From: Tetrahymena elliotti 4EA | Lineage: Eukaryota; Ciliophora; Oligohymenophorea; Hymenostomatida; Tetrahymenidae | DNA length: 64,000 nucleotides | NCBI GenBank assembly: GCA_000231825.2 | Contig: JH720299.1 | Coordinates: forward strand, 1,076,134 to 1,140,133 | Direction: 5' to 3' | Shown here: one piece after another, positions 12,501 to 25,600 of the stretch | Layout: each line of letters begins with the position of its first letter | Position numbering within the stretch: the stretch's first letter is position 1 | The notes under the pieces: model-generated | What the model was told of the DNA's origin: nothing | Seen by the model: the letters and a program-made list of their open reading frames with translations, nothing else | The model's database searches: none | Position numbers and translations under genes: made by a program

Positions 12501-14997
12501 TCTTGTTATGCTATCTAAAATATTATTAATATAACCCTTTTTCTTTGAACTTTTTTGCTTATTATCTTCCTGTAGATTATTTGCTTTTTTTTCTTTAAAT
12601 TTTTAATTTTTTTTTTTGTGTTTTTATTTTTATTTACTTTTCTTTCGTTTATATTCGCGTTCAGATAATCCGATGATTAAAAAAGAATATTATTTTTAAT
12701 TGAAAAAGTATGCATATAAAAATCAAGCAATTTATCAAAAAAACAACAATCAATCATGATTGGTTTATTGATTTTAACCTTCTTTCCTTCCTTTATCTAT
12801 CTAAAATCTCATCGCTAAATCTCATCATGTCACCCATATTTGCCAAAAAAACTCTGAGCACGGTATATAAAATTCAAAGATAGCAGGTTATCTAGATCAA
12901 CAACAATTTTACCCATTCAAAATGATCAAAATTTAATGTGTCCTTTACCAAATATATATGAACATTACTATTTTATGATATCTTATTTGATTGTTTGTCT
13001 TATTAATAATTAGTTTCTTCTTTCTAAAATACTCTTTAATTATCTCTATTAAAAATCAAAGAAAAATACATTCACAATGAATGAATAACTTTGTTTATCA
13101 ATTAATTAATTTGTTTTATTGATTGGTATTGTTTTTATTCTTCTTACCTTTTAAATTTTTTCAATTTTTGCATATTAAAATAATACAAAATTTGATTTGG
13201 TAAATATTTTTGTTATATCCTCCTTAATTCATTCATAATAGGTATTTATAAATTATATATTTTAGCAAAATACTTTCTTTCCTTTGAAAATATTTTCTTT
13301 CATTCTTATTACAAAAATTCTTCTCTTCCTTACCAATTCAATTTTTGTTTTGAAAAACATCCTTTCTATCATTTTTTACTTGTCTCATTTGAAATATCCT
13401 CATTTCAAACAGCTATTTCTTCTTTTTTTGAATTTTATTGTTTTTATTCTCCTCTCTTAATGTTCCCCCTTTTTATTTTGTTTTGCTTTATGCTTATCTT
13501 AAAGTATCAATTAAAATCAATATATCGCTCATAAAAAAAATAGCAAGTAAACATCATTAAACAATTTGAATTTGAAAAAAATTAGGTTATTGACAAAATC
13601 TATTTTGAGTTATTTTTTTTGAATCATTCATATTCACTTTATAAACTTTTTTCTACTAAATATAAAAAACAAACAAAAACCTTTAAATATTTAATTAGAA
13701 ATTAACTTCAAATTCATCCATTCTTTTTTTATAACATCTATTATCTATTGTATTATTATTTAATTTTTATCTATAAATTTTTTGACAATAAATATTTTGA
13801 ATTTAAATAACAAAAATTATAAATTATAAACTAAATAAAAACAATGCTCATATTCAATTTTCTTTATTTAATTATTAAATTAATTAATTAACATTAATTC
13901 GAAATAAAATTTTTATTGTTAAAATAACTTGCTCTCCTCTTCAAATAAAATTTATAAATAAATAACAATCAAATTAGAAAAATCTACATTATCTTGTCAA
14001 TTAATTCTTTTTAATACAAAAAGCAAATGAAAATTTTGATTTCTTTATCAATACATTATAATTGAGAAATGTATTTAAATTATTTTATCTTTAAATAAAT
14101 CAGTTTAAAAATAAAATAAATAAAATTCTAAAAATGTTTATTTATTTTTAAACTGATTTAATTTTATAAATATGTTTATTCTATTAGTATAAGAAACTTA
14201 ATCATTTTTTAAATTTAATCCAAGTCTATTAAACAATTGCTAAAAGTAATATTTACTTTTAAAGTGTCATAAACTTCCACTTTTATAACTTTTAAATATA
14301 TTTTTACAAAATCTATTTTCATTTCTTTAATTTAAAATATCAATTTTGAATTGAATTTTATGAAAAAATACAAATAAACTAAAAAACTTTTTTAAACGGG
14401 ATCTGTTAAAATGTGCCTTAATTAAATAATTTAACAAATTGATAAAAGAAAAGAATAAAATTATCTTACAAAATTCTCATTCAACTTAAATTTTCGATAA
14501 AATTTACTATATGAATAATAATTAAAATTTATAATATTTAATGTTTTTATGAATAAAAATATACAAATAGAATTAAAAAAATAAACATTTTAAATAAAAA
14601 CACAAATATTAAAAATTTTATTTAATAATTTTATTTTGGGTTAAGCATACTTTTTATAATGAGAATTGGGAAAAATGAATTCTCTCCCTAATTATAAAAA
14701 CTAAAAACTATTTATTGTACAAAATAAAAAATAGAAGATTTATTTTAAGTAGGCAAAAGAATTTTTAGTTAATTGTATCAGAAAATCAAAAGTTATAAAT
14801 AAATAAAAAATTAGGTTTACAAGAAATTTATATTTTGAATTATGTTTAATTTTTAAAGAAGTAATTAATTGATATTATTTATATCCATTTATTTTGGAGA
14901 GAGTAAAATTTATTATATTAAAGTTAGTTGATTATTATTGTTTTAGATTAGTTTACAAAACTATTAAAGAAGATAGGAATTAGGCTGGATTTGTAAT
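12501..14997. other. Long AT-rich spacer between two minus-strand genes
   Basis: About 2.5 kb with long A and T runs and no frame of coding character on either strand. It contains the short perfect inverted repeat listed separately at 14097-14159. The part next to 12500 should hold the promoter of the charged-protein gene. Confidence 0.5.
14097..14159. repeat. Inverted repeat, 19-bp perfect arms
   Basis: The arms 14097-14115 (AAATCAGTTTAAAAATAAA) and 14141-14159 are exact reverse complements around a 25-nt spacer. It lies in the long spacer, far from either gene. It may be a folded RNA, a matrix- or origin-type AT palindrome, or chance enrichment in AT-rich DNA; the CAGTTT/AAACTG core makes chance less likely. 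Confidence 0.75.
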
Positions 14998-16281
14998 TCA
15001 AAAATTTGAATAAACAGTCAAAATTTATTCAATTAAAAATAAATTTCTTCTATTAACTCTTATAAATTAAATAAACATATCATAAAATTGATATATGTTG
15101 TATCTCTATTCTATTCTGTAAAAGTTTATTTTGTCTTCAACAAGTTTATATAAAAAGAAAGCAAAAGACTTATGTACTTCTTAATCAGAAAAATAGCTTA
15201 TTAATATGTTGAGCCAGACACTTACATTATTTTTATTATTTTAGTAATTACATTAATATTATCCATTGTCATCTACCATGTTAAAATGTTTCCTTACTTC
15301 ATCAAAAAATTAAGAAATTTAATTTTAGTCATTTTAAAAGTTATTCATAAGTAATCCTTCATCTTAGTATTTATCCTTTACATATTCAAATATTTTTTAA
15401 AGCCATTCTTCTTCGTCTTGATAAAATAATGGAAAATATATATAAATATTTCGAAGCTCAAAGAAATATTATTTTTTGGAGAGAATAAATTAGAGATATT
15501 AATAATAATTTTACCAAAAATTGATTCCCGTTCATCTAGTTATTCCTATTCATCTTAATATTATAATATAAATAAATATATGTAAATATTTAGAAGTTTA
15601 AAAGAAAGAGGATCATTTTATTTTTACCTAAAGATTATTAAAGTTAGTCTATTTGATCATCTTATTGTCTATTTTCTTAATTTCCCTAATTTATAATCTT
15701 TGTTTCATAAGAATTTTCAGAATTATTATCATCATCAGTCTAATATCTTCCTACTCCTATTTCTGTAATAATATTTTCTCCACTTTCGAACTGATTCATA
15801 CTCTCTGCAGTATCTTCACCACCATCATAATTATTATCTTCTTATGTATGTAATATTTAACACCCTTGGTAATTTTAATTAGCAGCAATAGTTTCATTTA
15901 ACATTTGATTAGTATCTTAAATAACTTAGTATATGTAGTTATTTTCTTTCCTAAACCATTTTTATAAAATTAATATGTTTGTAAAATAAAAAAATTGTTA
16001 ATAATCTGATTAGTTTTACTGGTTTGACTCTAAGAACTTTTTAGTTTCTATTTAATTATCAACTTAACTGTGGGTTCCTTGAAATTATACTATGTTAGGA
16101 GGAATTACTTAGATATTCTTTTCATTCATTGAATTTCTTTTCAAAAAATAGATTTAAATACATCTTTTCAAATCAAATAATTAATTTAAAAGTATTACCC
16201 AGTGGTGTTGTTTTGATCTTCGAGTTAAGGAAATTATTCAGGTAGGGTGCTATAACTTTAATTGTAGTTCAGACCACTCAT
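14998..16281 (-). CDS. Unknown acidic protein, five exons
   Basis: Exons 16281-16199, 16136-16020, 15950-15628, 15553-15515 and 15416-14998 sum to 981 nt, exactly 326 codons plus TGA, with every junction in phase. Introns of 62, 69, 74 and 98 bp start GTAATA or GTAAAA and end in AG. The fourth exon is only 39 nt. The protein starts MSGLNYNQSYST, is Asn/Gln/Asp-rich in the first half, then has a compact C-terminal region (DEEEWLQKIFEYVKDKY..., later VWLNILISYFSDQEVHKS and FAFFLYKLVEDKINFYRIEQ) that looks like a folded helical domain. No family was recognised. A pair of exon-exon fits this exact makes the structure reliable even though the function is not known. Confidence 0.8.
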
Positions 16282-17023
16282 CTCTTTCAGTTTTAGCTTC
16301 TTTTACTTTTGAGTTTAAATTTTATAATACCTTTTAGTCAAAAGTTTAGTATATATTATTACTATTTTTTAGCAATATTTACTTCTTATGTAATAAAAAT
16401 TTCTTATTTTTCCACAAATAATTATGAAAATTTATATTAATAACCTATTTGGAATAAACCTTCAAAAATGGCTATGTAATAATTATTCATCAATTTAAAA
16501 TCATTAAATAATTTAATTATTTTTGTTTTGTTATATAGTTGTAACTAAATATCCTTATCCTCTTCTTGTAATTTACAAAATCATAATTTATTTTAGTATT
16601 AAAAAAATTCAATGTCTATCACTTCATTAAAAGTTTATGATACTCGAACGATTTTTAAAGTTGTACTGTATTAAATTTTTATCTTAATAAAAGAAGTTTA
16701 ATAGTACTAATAAATAAATTTAAAGATATTTATATTTATCAAACTCTTTTCTTCCAAAAAATATTTGCATCCATTAGATTTTTATCGAATTTAACATTGT
16801 GAGTAAGATTATATTTGATGAGTATTACAATAAATAATAATGACATGTATTGACTACTCAATTTTACTTTACATTAATAAGAAATAAAATAATATTAACA
16901 AATGGTGAAATAATATTTTTTTAAATGAAACAAATTATCTTTTTTATAAAAATGACATATTTATTTTAATTCCTTAATTTTTTATGATTTAAATAAAAAG
17001 ATCTAAATTTACTTTTTGGCTTA
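16282..17023. other. AT-rich spacer
   Basis: No coding sequence seen. It is the 5' flank of the five-exon gene and the 3' flank of the Cys-rich gene. Confidence 0.4.
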
Positions 17024-17668
17024 TCATTATTCCAATTTACTACTCTCTTCTAAGAATTTCTTGTTTAAAATGCATTTGTAGTTTTAAAGAGTATATCCTA
17101 TTTGACAAACTACACAATCTCCATCTCTATCACAAGTTTAACAATTAGGAATATTGCATCTTAATGTGCAATTCTTTCCATCCCAAAGATATCCATCTTT
17201 GCATGTTTAACATCCAAAGGCATTACAAAGTTTGCAATGTTCTTAGCATAAAATGCAAACACCAGCTTAAAGGAAAAATCCATCATAACAAGATGTGCAA
17301 CCTAAGCTATTACAAGTAGGGCAATTCTTTTATTAGCAAGGAACACAATTGAAGTCAAATAAGAAATAATTAGTAGGACAAGAAAGACATCCAGCATTAT
17401 TACAAGTAACGCAATTTTTCATGGGGCATTTAACACATTTCAGATTAAATTCTAAATAATAACCATCATAGCAAGTTATGCAACCATAAGAAGAGCAAGT
17501 TTAGCATCCTGGGGTGCAAGATAATCCAGACTCTAATTTTTATTCATTTAATATATCTGATTAAAAATTTGAAACAACTATATTCTAGGTATCTACATTT
17601 TCAGCCCTAGTTGTTATTAGAACTATTGATGTAAAAATCAATAGCTAAAACCTTAATTTATTTTTCAT
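17024..17668 (-). CDS. Small secreted Cys-rich protein (furin-like / GF-receptor-type Cys repeats)
   Basis: Single exon, 214 residues, ending in TGA. A signal peptide is clear: MKNKLRFQ, then a hydrophobic core (LLIFTSIVLITT) and RAEN. From about residue 50 the chain is a run of C-x2-C repeats with the pattern C-x2-C-x(3-6)-GC-x2-C-x2-G-(Y/F)-(Y/F), for example GCQTCSSYGCITCYDGYY and GCTSCYDGFFL, at least six times. This matches the furin-like/growth-factor-receptor Cys-rich repeat class that is greatly expanded in ciliates. There is no transmembrane segment after the repeats, so the product is probably secreted or held in a secretory organelle. Its partner or ligand cannot be told from sequence. 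The C terminus (KFLEESSKLEQ) is hydrophilic. Confidence 0.88.
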
Positions 17669-17823
17669 CTCCTTACTTTAATTATTAATATATTAACAAT
17701 TAAAAAATTAGATGTTACTTATTATCCTTATTCTATTTTTAAAAATTTGATCAGAAAGTTTCTTATATAAAAATTCAATAATCCTAATTAAAGATATGTA
17801 AGTATTGTAAAGTAGATTTTATT

Positions 17824-18447
17824 CATGTCTCCACTATTTATTTACTCAAATCTTATTATATTTTATTATCCAATTTCCAATAAGTTTTGAGCTTTATTAC
17901 TTCTTTTAAATTTTACAAATACTGTATTTCATCTGCTGAATTTTTTTTGAAATCTACAGAATTCATGATGCTCTCATTCAAGTTTTGATTTTGTGATATC
18001 TTCAGTCCTAATTTTCTGTGATAGTCTCTTAACTACTGGAATTATTTAAATATTTTTTAAGATACATGATATACATCACTTATATTTTGACTGCTTTTGT
18101 TGAATGTAATTTAGTATTAGGTTACTGTACAATGCATAGAGTTAAACCATGGCTGCTGGAATTCTCTAATAATGAAGGAAATTAGAGGAGATTTTTTCAG
18201 GATATTCCTACTTCTATATTTTTAGATATATATATTTCTCATCTAGTCTGTTAGCTTGTGTCTGTAGGAGGTAGTATCCTGGAATTTTCATCAATCTTAA
18301 AATAGTTATCTGGGTTTCTTTAGGTGCTAGATTTTTAAAATCATTATCCCAAATTTATAAACTATTGTTCAATTGGGAATAGTTATATTTGTTTTTTGCT
18401 TGGGAGTTATTAAAATGTGTAAATAATACTTAAAAAGGGATTACTTA
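17824..18447 (-). CDS. Candidate gene fragment, helical/basic protein, structure unresolved
   Basis: Two frames of coding character follow each other. The first includes NLAPKETQITILRLMKIPGY and KISSNFLHYQRIPAAMVQLY and ends at a TGA at 18076. The second, shifted by one, includes DYHRKLGLKISQNQN and LKTYWKLDNKIQQD and ends at a TGA at 17824. A short intron starting GTACAG and ending CAG (about 40 nt, near 18100) would join them in phase. The 5' end is open: an intron (GTAATC to AAG, 46 nt) could join it to the coding stretch at 18341-19165, but that would carry the long palindrome inside the exon. No motif was recognised. Confidence 0.4.
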
Positions 18448-19165
18448 ACTCTAATTAAATAAACTAGAATAAAATAAATCTAAAATAATATATAGAGAAA
18501 AGGGGATTCTAGCGCAATTTAAAATAACAATATTAAAAACAAGAATAAAAGCAATAAAAATATGGAAGTTAAAAATGTTGATATTGTTATTTTAAATTGC
18601 GCTAGAATCCCCTTTTCTCTATATATAAAATATTGCAGTAGAGCTGCATAAGCAATTATTGTTTTATTTAGTCCATATTATTTTGGAATTTAATTAAATT
18701 TTTATCTTACTATTCTGATTCATACTCAGCTATCTCAATTAATTCTAATACTTTTGTGTATTCTTTTTTCCTTTTAACTTCTCTTTCCTTGTTTTTGTGA
18801 GCAGCTTCTTTCATTTTTTTTGTATTTTCTTCTTTATTATCTTTTTGAGTTTTATTGAAGTTCTTAATAAAGTTCCCCATGAATTGATCTGAGAAATCTA
18901 TTGAGATTATTTTCCTTTTATTGAGAAATTTTTTTATTTCTTTATTATTTTTGTAGGAGACAATGAGATTTTTCTCTCTTATTTAGTCATTTATTTTTTA
19001 AAGTTGATTATTAATATTTTCTTGAGTGAAATATAGTTAGGTAGTACTATTTTCTACATTGTTTTGGATTTTTACATCTACCTTGCATTTGGAATTAGCA
19101 TATTAAATTGCTTCTGGGTTATTTTTTGTATTTGTTGTAGGGTGTTGGTTTTCTATTTCTGGCAT
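18341..19165 (-). CDS. Candidate Lys/Glu-rich protein reading into a palindrome
   Basis: The ATG at 19165 opens a frame of 274 codons to a TGA at 18341. The first 160 residues or so look coding: MPEIENQHPTT at the start, then a Lys/Glu-rich probable coiled coil (KKMKEAAHKNKEREVKRKK) and LELIEIAEYESEQ. After about position 18650 the frame simply runs through the 46-bp inverted repeat and loses protein-like composition, so the true end or a splice site is probably near 18650. Upstream of the ATG the frame is open to about 19403 and also looks coding (NSSSCNSKYCPYHLKK), so a 5' exon is likely missing. Function unknown. Confidence 0.4.
18488..18626. repeat. 46-bp perfect inverted repeat with 47-nt spacer
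   Basis: The arms 18488-18533 and 18581-18626 are exact reverse complements, including a relatively GC-rich core (GGGGATTCTAGCGC) unlike the surrounding DNA. An RNA from either strand would fold into a 46-bp hairpin. No target-site duplication or terminal-repeat transposon structure is visible, though it could be a foldback element or MITE. It separates two coding stretches on the minus strand and may lie in an intron. Confidence 0.95.
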
Positions 19166-19678
19166 TTCTTAGTTGAGATCTATTTGGTCTATTTGAAATT
19201 GAGTCAGGTCTAGATTTTAATCTACTTTTAGTTTTTTGAGATGGTAGGGACAATATTTAGAGTTGCAGGAAGATGAGTTTTTTTCAATTGGTAGTTATAT
19301 TTTGATTTTGCTATGCCTCCTTCCTCCCTCCCTTTCAATTTTTTTTTCTAGGCTCCAGTTCAGAATGGAGCCTCTTCCTGAACCCTATAATATTCAGATC
19401 TTCCCTAAATATATGATTCGAACCCCATTTATGAAAAGAAAGACCCTCCAATCTCATCTACTCAATTCAATTGCTCTTTTAGGGTGCTATTTTCACTGCT
19501 TTTAGTTAATACAGTAATTGTTATTTAATAAATTAGAAAAAATTTAATGTAGTTTTTAAAAAATTCTTAAATAATAAAAAAATAATATCAATTTGAGCTA
19601 AAAAGAATTTGCGAAAATGAATAGGTAATTAGAAAATATAAAACATGCAAATAAGTTAGTTATTTAATAGATATTCAT

Positions 19679-22600
19679 TCACCAAATAATTAGGTTACTA
19701 TTGATATTGTTTTAAGAATTTTAGATTTAAATTCATCAGTATCAGATTTGCATTCTAAGTTATTATTGCTTTTGCTCTATTTTTTTTTTTTAGATATTAA
19801 AATGAAAAACTTTTCAAATTGTTCAATTTTTTTTAACTCTTAATTAATTTTGTAATTAACTTTTTCAAATCCCCAAAAACAATTAAATAGGTACAGAATA
19901 TAAAAAGAAGTCTCATATTTCTAACAAAGATAACTTTAAATATCTTATTTGATTTTTTCTACTTACTTTTAGTCAACAGAGTTACAGGATAGTAAGAATT
20001 TATCAAAATTTCCTTTTTTTAGCTTAATTTTTATGGATAAATTACTGGCATTTTTTAACACTCTAACAAATTTAAAGTTTTACAATAAAATTTATAATAG
20101 TATCTATTATTAATCAATAATTTCTGTCTAGTAAATTGATAGATTTTATAATTTTTTTAAATTTATTTGATCATTATTAAAAATTTAAGTACATAAGATG
20201 TCATTGAGTTAATCTTTCATTATTCCATTTTCATCTTCGTTTTATAAAATTGTACTTTCTTCAAACTTAAGATTACAGTGTGCTTAGAGAACTTTTTACT
20301 GTAATTGAATAAGATCAGAACGCTTCTATTGTATTTTAAATGAGGTAAATTCTTTACTGATAAGGTCTTTTAAAAACTGTAAATTATGATCTTTACTGTT
20401 AAAAATACTCCAAAGAATATAATCAATATTTTTTAATAAATATTCAGAATCAATTTTGTGTTGTGTTTTTATTAATTTTTCCAAATTCTACTCTAACTCT
20501 TACAAATTTTACATTAATTAACTTTTTTAATTCTTATCTAAAATATTGTTTAACATACTTTTTGTGTCATTAAATATTTTATCTAATACTTCTTCCTCTT
20601 CATCTTCTCTATCTGCACTGGAATATTGATTTGATTCTAAATCTATATCTTGAAGAATTTAAATATTTTTCTAATTATTATTTTTTATTAAATTATTTCT
20701 TGTTAATTTTGACTAATCTTCCACTTCCTTATCTTTACTTTCACTAGAATCCTACCCATCTCTTTCAGTTAATTTTGATTATTCTTTATTTAGATTTTCT
20801 TATTATTTACTTATAGATTCATCGATTTATTGATTATTTCTACAATTATTAAGCTCTTGTAATTTCTATTCTAGTTTTTATTTTTAAATTGGTAATTAAT
20901 TTAGATTGTTATTATCTTATATTATTATCTCTGTTGAACTATTACTACTTTAACTATTTTACTATGGTTTTTAACATAAATCTTCTTGCATTTATAATAC
21001 TTTCCTAGGCTCTAATTATTAATCCTAGTTTAATTATTATTTCTCACTTACATCTTTTTAGATTATTTCTAAATCATTTATTTAATCATTACTTTTTTAT
21101 GTTTAAGATGACTCTGTAGATGAAGTATTTAATTAGTCACTATTTTCTAATTTTGGATTTTAAATTTGTTAATTTTATGAATATCTTTTTTTTGAAAAAA
21201 AATTTGGATTATAATTTAATTTAATATATCTGTTAAGACTTTTGCTAACCTTATTATCTAAAAAGGTAGCTAAATAAGCTAGAAGATCAGGGTCGTTAAA
21301 GTAATTTTTATATTTATTGTTTAATTTTAAACAAAAGGATAAAGGTTTTCTATCTTCTTAAATATCTTTTTCTAAACTTAGAGTGATCGCTAAATAATAA
21401 GATATTGATTCACTTTATTAGTTTACTTTCTTTTAATAGTAAATGTTTTAAATCTAACTTACTTTTTCTTTTAAAATTGATTGGTAATCTTCATATGAAC
21501 TTTCAATTTGTTGATGATAAGCCAAATTATTTATTCTCTATTCTATTTCAGAGAAAGTGTATTATTTACTCTTAATAATAATTACTTATTTCTCAGGTTT
21601 TTCAAATTAATTTGAATAATAAATTATTTGTTTATTTTCTTCTTCTTAAGTTGAATCATTTATATCATTATTTAATAAATAATCAGCTAGTATTTTTAAT
21701 TCTTAATTTTTACTCTTTATTCTTTAAACTCTATTATAAAATGGAAACTCAAACTTAACTAACCTTTAAAATAAGCTAATATTATTTCTCTTTTCTATTT
21801 AAAGATAGATACTAGATTCTATTTTTATTTTTGTGCTCTAAAATTAATAGAAATCTCCAAAATATATTAAATGCTTTGGTTGAAGTTAATGTATTATATC
21901 AGAAACCTGATACTCCTCATTAGTATCAATACTTTCATCAACAATTATTATTTCAGGTTTTATATTCATTAAAGTCTAGTAATATTAAAGAGAGTCTCCA
22001 ACTGTGGTCACTTTTGTTTAATTAAAATATGTTAAAATTGAAATTGTTTAATACTGTAGTTTCTCATTTAATAACAATCTTTTAAATACTTAAAATTTCT
22101 AATTAAATCCTCTTTAAAAACGATTTGTTATTTTTAAACAATAAAAATGAGGATTTTTTTAAATAAAAGAGAATTTGCAGTAATTAAAAATGAGTTTTTT
22201 GAAATTAGAATAAAATTAAAAGATAGTTAATTACGAATGACATCTTTTTCATATAAATCTAAGTATTTCTTCTATGTCTTAGCTTAGTTAATTTATTCCA
22301 TGCATATTTAGAAATCTTCAATTAATTTATTATTAATATAAAAGTATGTGGAATACTCAAGGAATGACATCATGTAATAAAAATTTATTTAACTAAGTTT
22401 TTCAAAACTATTTAAAAACTCACAAAAAGACTCTGGTGTGTTATCTATCTCAACCCCTTATAAATTCAAAATTGTAGGTTTTAAAACGATTTAATTGGAC
22501 TCTTATGATTAGAAATTTATCATATAGCATTTTTTAGTCTCCAAAAGCCTGTTATAATTGTAATCTATGATTTTCTTTTGGCTTTCATTTAATTGAATTT

Positions 22601-25600
22601 AGGTCAAATCTTAAAGATTCTTAGAATTGAGTTCAAGTCTACACCATGATTCGAATATCAGTCTTCTATTATTTAAGATTTTTTATTTCACTTCAGGCTA
22701 TATTTCTTAGAAATACTCTCTTATCAATATTTCAGTAATCCTTTTAAATTTATTAATTTAAAAAAAAATTATTTTAATAATTAAATAAATTACTTCTCTT
22801 CAAAGTCTATTTTTAAAGAGGGAAATCTTTAGTTGAAATTTTACTAAAATTTTTCTATTTTTTCTATCTAAAATATCCTTTTTATCAATGGCTACTTTTA
22901 GCTTAAATTAGAAAATTTATTTTTCAAACCATGAATTTATTAGGAATTAAGAGTGTGATTTTATGGATTCTTTAGTTTATCAGCTAGAATCTTTTCTGCA
23001 TAACTATCTAAATCTTCTATTTAAAGGGTCTTTTCGCTTCCCATGAATTAGCTAGTTAAATTATAAATATCTTGCAATCTTATAAGTTCAAATTTATATA
23101 AATCTAATGTTTCTTTTGAGGGACAAATTATTAATATTGGTTTCTTTGTTTCCTATCTAGAGTAGAAATTTATCAGGATCTTTAAAGCTTCAAACTGAAT
23201 TAAAAGATTATATTTATTATTATTACTATTCACTTATTATTCTTCTTTCTTTTGATCATTTTTCTTATTTGTATTATTTCTATTGTTTCTATTATCTTTA
23301 TTTTTTTCCTTTTTTTCATTTTTTCTAGATTAGATAATAGTTGTGTTTTGTATAAGAGCAATCTTGTTTGTCAAAATAAAAATAAGACATTATTTAAGAT
23401 CTTCTTTAAGATCCTCATTCTATAAGTTATTTACTTAAACTTTTATCTAATTAAAATATACTAGTTTCTAATTGAACTCATCTAAGAAGCTATATTCAGG
23501 GTAATGACTATCAGCTTTATCTTCTAGATTTAGATCATTTTATAATGATCTTGCTGATTTAATTATTTTTTAAATTAGGTAAGAGTTGCTTTGATCATTA
23601 GAATGTTGTTTCAAAGCATAAAAATTGTTTTTAAGTTCTCTGTTTTGAATAGGAATTAAATAGGCTTAAAGATCTTTTATATTCTCCTAATTTTATTTAA
23701 AATTTACTTGCAATTTAGATAAAAAGCTAATCAAATAATTAGTAAAAAGCTAATTCTATCCTATAATATGTTAATGAAAACTATCAAATAGGTCAATATT
23801 ATTTTGAATTTATCTATTAAAAATGGATTAATTTCAATAAAATTTTTGGAAACCATCTAATCAAACAAGGCCATAAAAAATATTTTATATAAAAATCTTA
23901 GAAAGACATTTACTAAATAATTAGTGATTATTTTTAAATTAAAATGAAATAAGATAATAGGACTTAATTTGATAGAGAGTTTTTGATAATTAATATGAAT
24001 AAAAAAATAGGAATTTAGCAATTCTTTTCAAAGTGAATATTAATATTTTAAATGTAAATTTACATTAGAAAGGAGTAAATCGAACACCTTTTAGTAGTTA
24101 TTCTTATCTAGATCAATTTTTAGTTTTAGATAAAAAAAGGGAAACCTATTTTTGGTCTGTGTTTTTTTTTCAGTTATCTCTATTTCTTGACTATCATTTT
24201 AAAAAGATTCATCGCTTTTCTAAGGATTATGATTTTTGCTGTAGTGTAAAATTTTAGCTGTGGTTCCAAAATTACTTGATTTATTTACAAACAGGATTAA
24301 GTGATTTCTAAGGTAGTTTTAAATTTCATTCAAACAATTTGAATATCCATATACAATAAATCCTTCTTCATCTTCATCAAAAGTGATTTTATCTGTTTCA
24401 AAATCAAATTTAATCCTACCTCTCTGATTTAATTTATGTTTATTCTCATCTATTTAATTAAGTAAAATTTTAAGAATATTTTGTGAGTAGATTTAAAATC
24501 TTTTCAAAAAAAAAACCCACGCATTTTAATTTATTTTATCAAAATTTTTATTTTAAATTAATATTTTTTATTTGGTTTTGGATCTCTTAAACACCCTTTT
24601 ATCTGAAATAGAAATTATCAGAATTATTTCTAAATTTAGAACAAAATGCACTCTAGTATAATATAGAGTGTGGTTTCCCCATCATAAGAATTTAATAAAA
24701 AAATCTATTCTAAAATCAAAGTTTTATAAATCTAAAAATATTTGAAGAGGAGAATAACATTAAGGTTTAGTGATTATTATATTTAATTTTGCAATATTTT
24801 TTTAACGAATATTCATTATTTAATGCAATATATGAAGGGCAAATAATCTATTTGGCCTTTTACATTATTAAAATTATATTTCTATTACTCTTAACAATTG
24901 AGTATTGCCAGCCTTATAGATGTTTGAATGAGTAAAAAATAAATTTTAATTCAATAATAAATTTACTTTAAAATAATAAATGTTCTAAGTATTCAGAGTA
25001 TTCTTGCTTATCTGCAAAGAAATCTTAATAATAGTTAAATTTATTGTTTTTTAACTCTTAAAAATATTTAAATATTTGCTATGAAAACTCATAATCATAT
25101 TTATTATTTGATTCAAGATTTAAGCCATTTTATTTTAGTTTCTATTAAATCTACTGTTGGTATTTCTTTTTTTCTTTTTTCTTTTGAGCATTCTCAAACT
25201 ATTATTACTGATTTTACTCATAATAACTAAATTCTCTCTTTGTAAATTAAATCTATAATTATGATGTTTTGTTTGTTGAATTTTATTTTAAAGATTCATT
25301 TTATTCATTATTTTATTTATTTATTTCATTTAAAAAAAAGCTGGCATCATGACTATCTTCTGAGTTTTTTTACAAAAATTAATTTTATTTATAGTATTAA
25401 TTAGAGGATTAAGGAGGCTTTTGAATGTAATAATGCTTTTCTTCTTCCTGTTCATCCTCTTATTATAAATTTGTTAATTCTTTAAAATTGTTTTTTTAAT
25501 TGTTAAAATTAATTTTTCTTTCTTCCTCTTCTTCTTCCTCCAATTCATTATTTTTTTAGAAAAATTATTAGGTATTTTTAGGAGAAGTAGATTCACATAT

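Noticed and set aside
15653..15853. Plus-strand hydrophobic 66-residue frame
   Set aside because: Antisense of the Asp/Glu/Asn-rich third exon of the five-exon gene.
19350..19373. 8-bp hairpin AGGCTCCA / TGGAGCCT
   Set aside because: Too short to be significant alone, with no T-run or other sign of a terminator or RNA gene.
19263..19505. 80-residue plus-strand frame and a box-B-like GGTTCGAATC on the minus strand
   Set aside because: The frame is antisense to probable coding sequence. The GGTTCGAATC stretch has no paired T arm or acceptor stem, so no tRNA was called.
24595..24682. Possible independent start MGKPHSILYYQSAF at 24682
   Set aside because: Comparison with the paralogue shows that the region before 24602 is an intron between two in-phase exons (ending 24967 and starting 24602).
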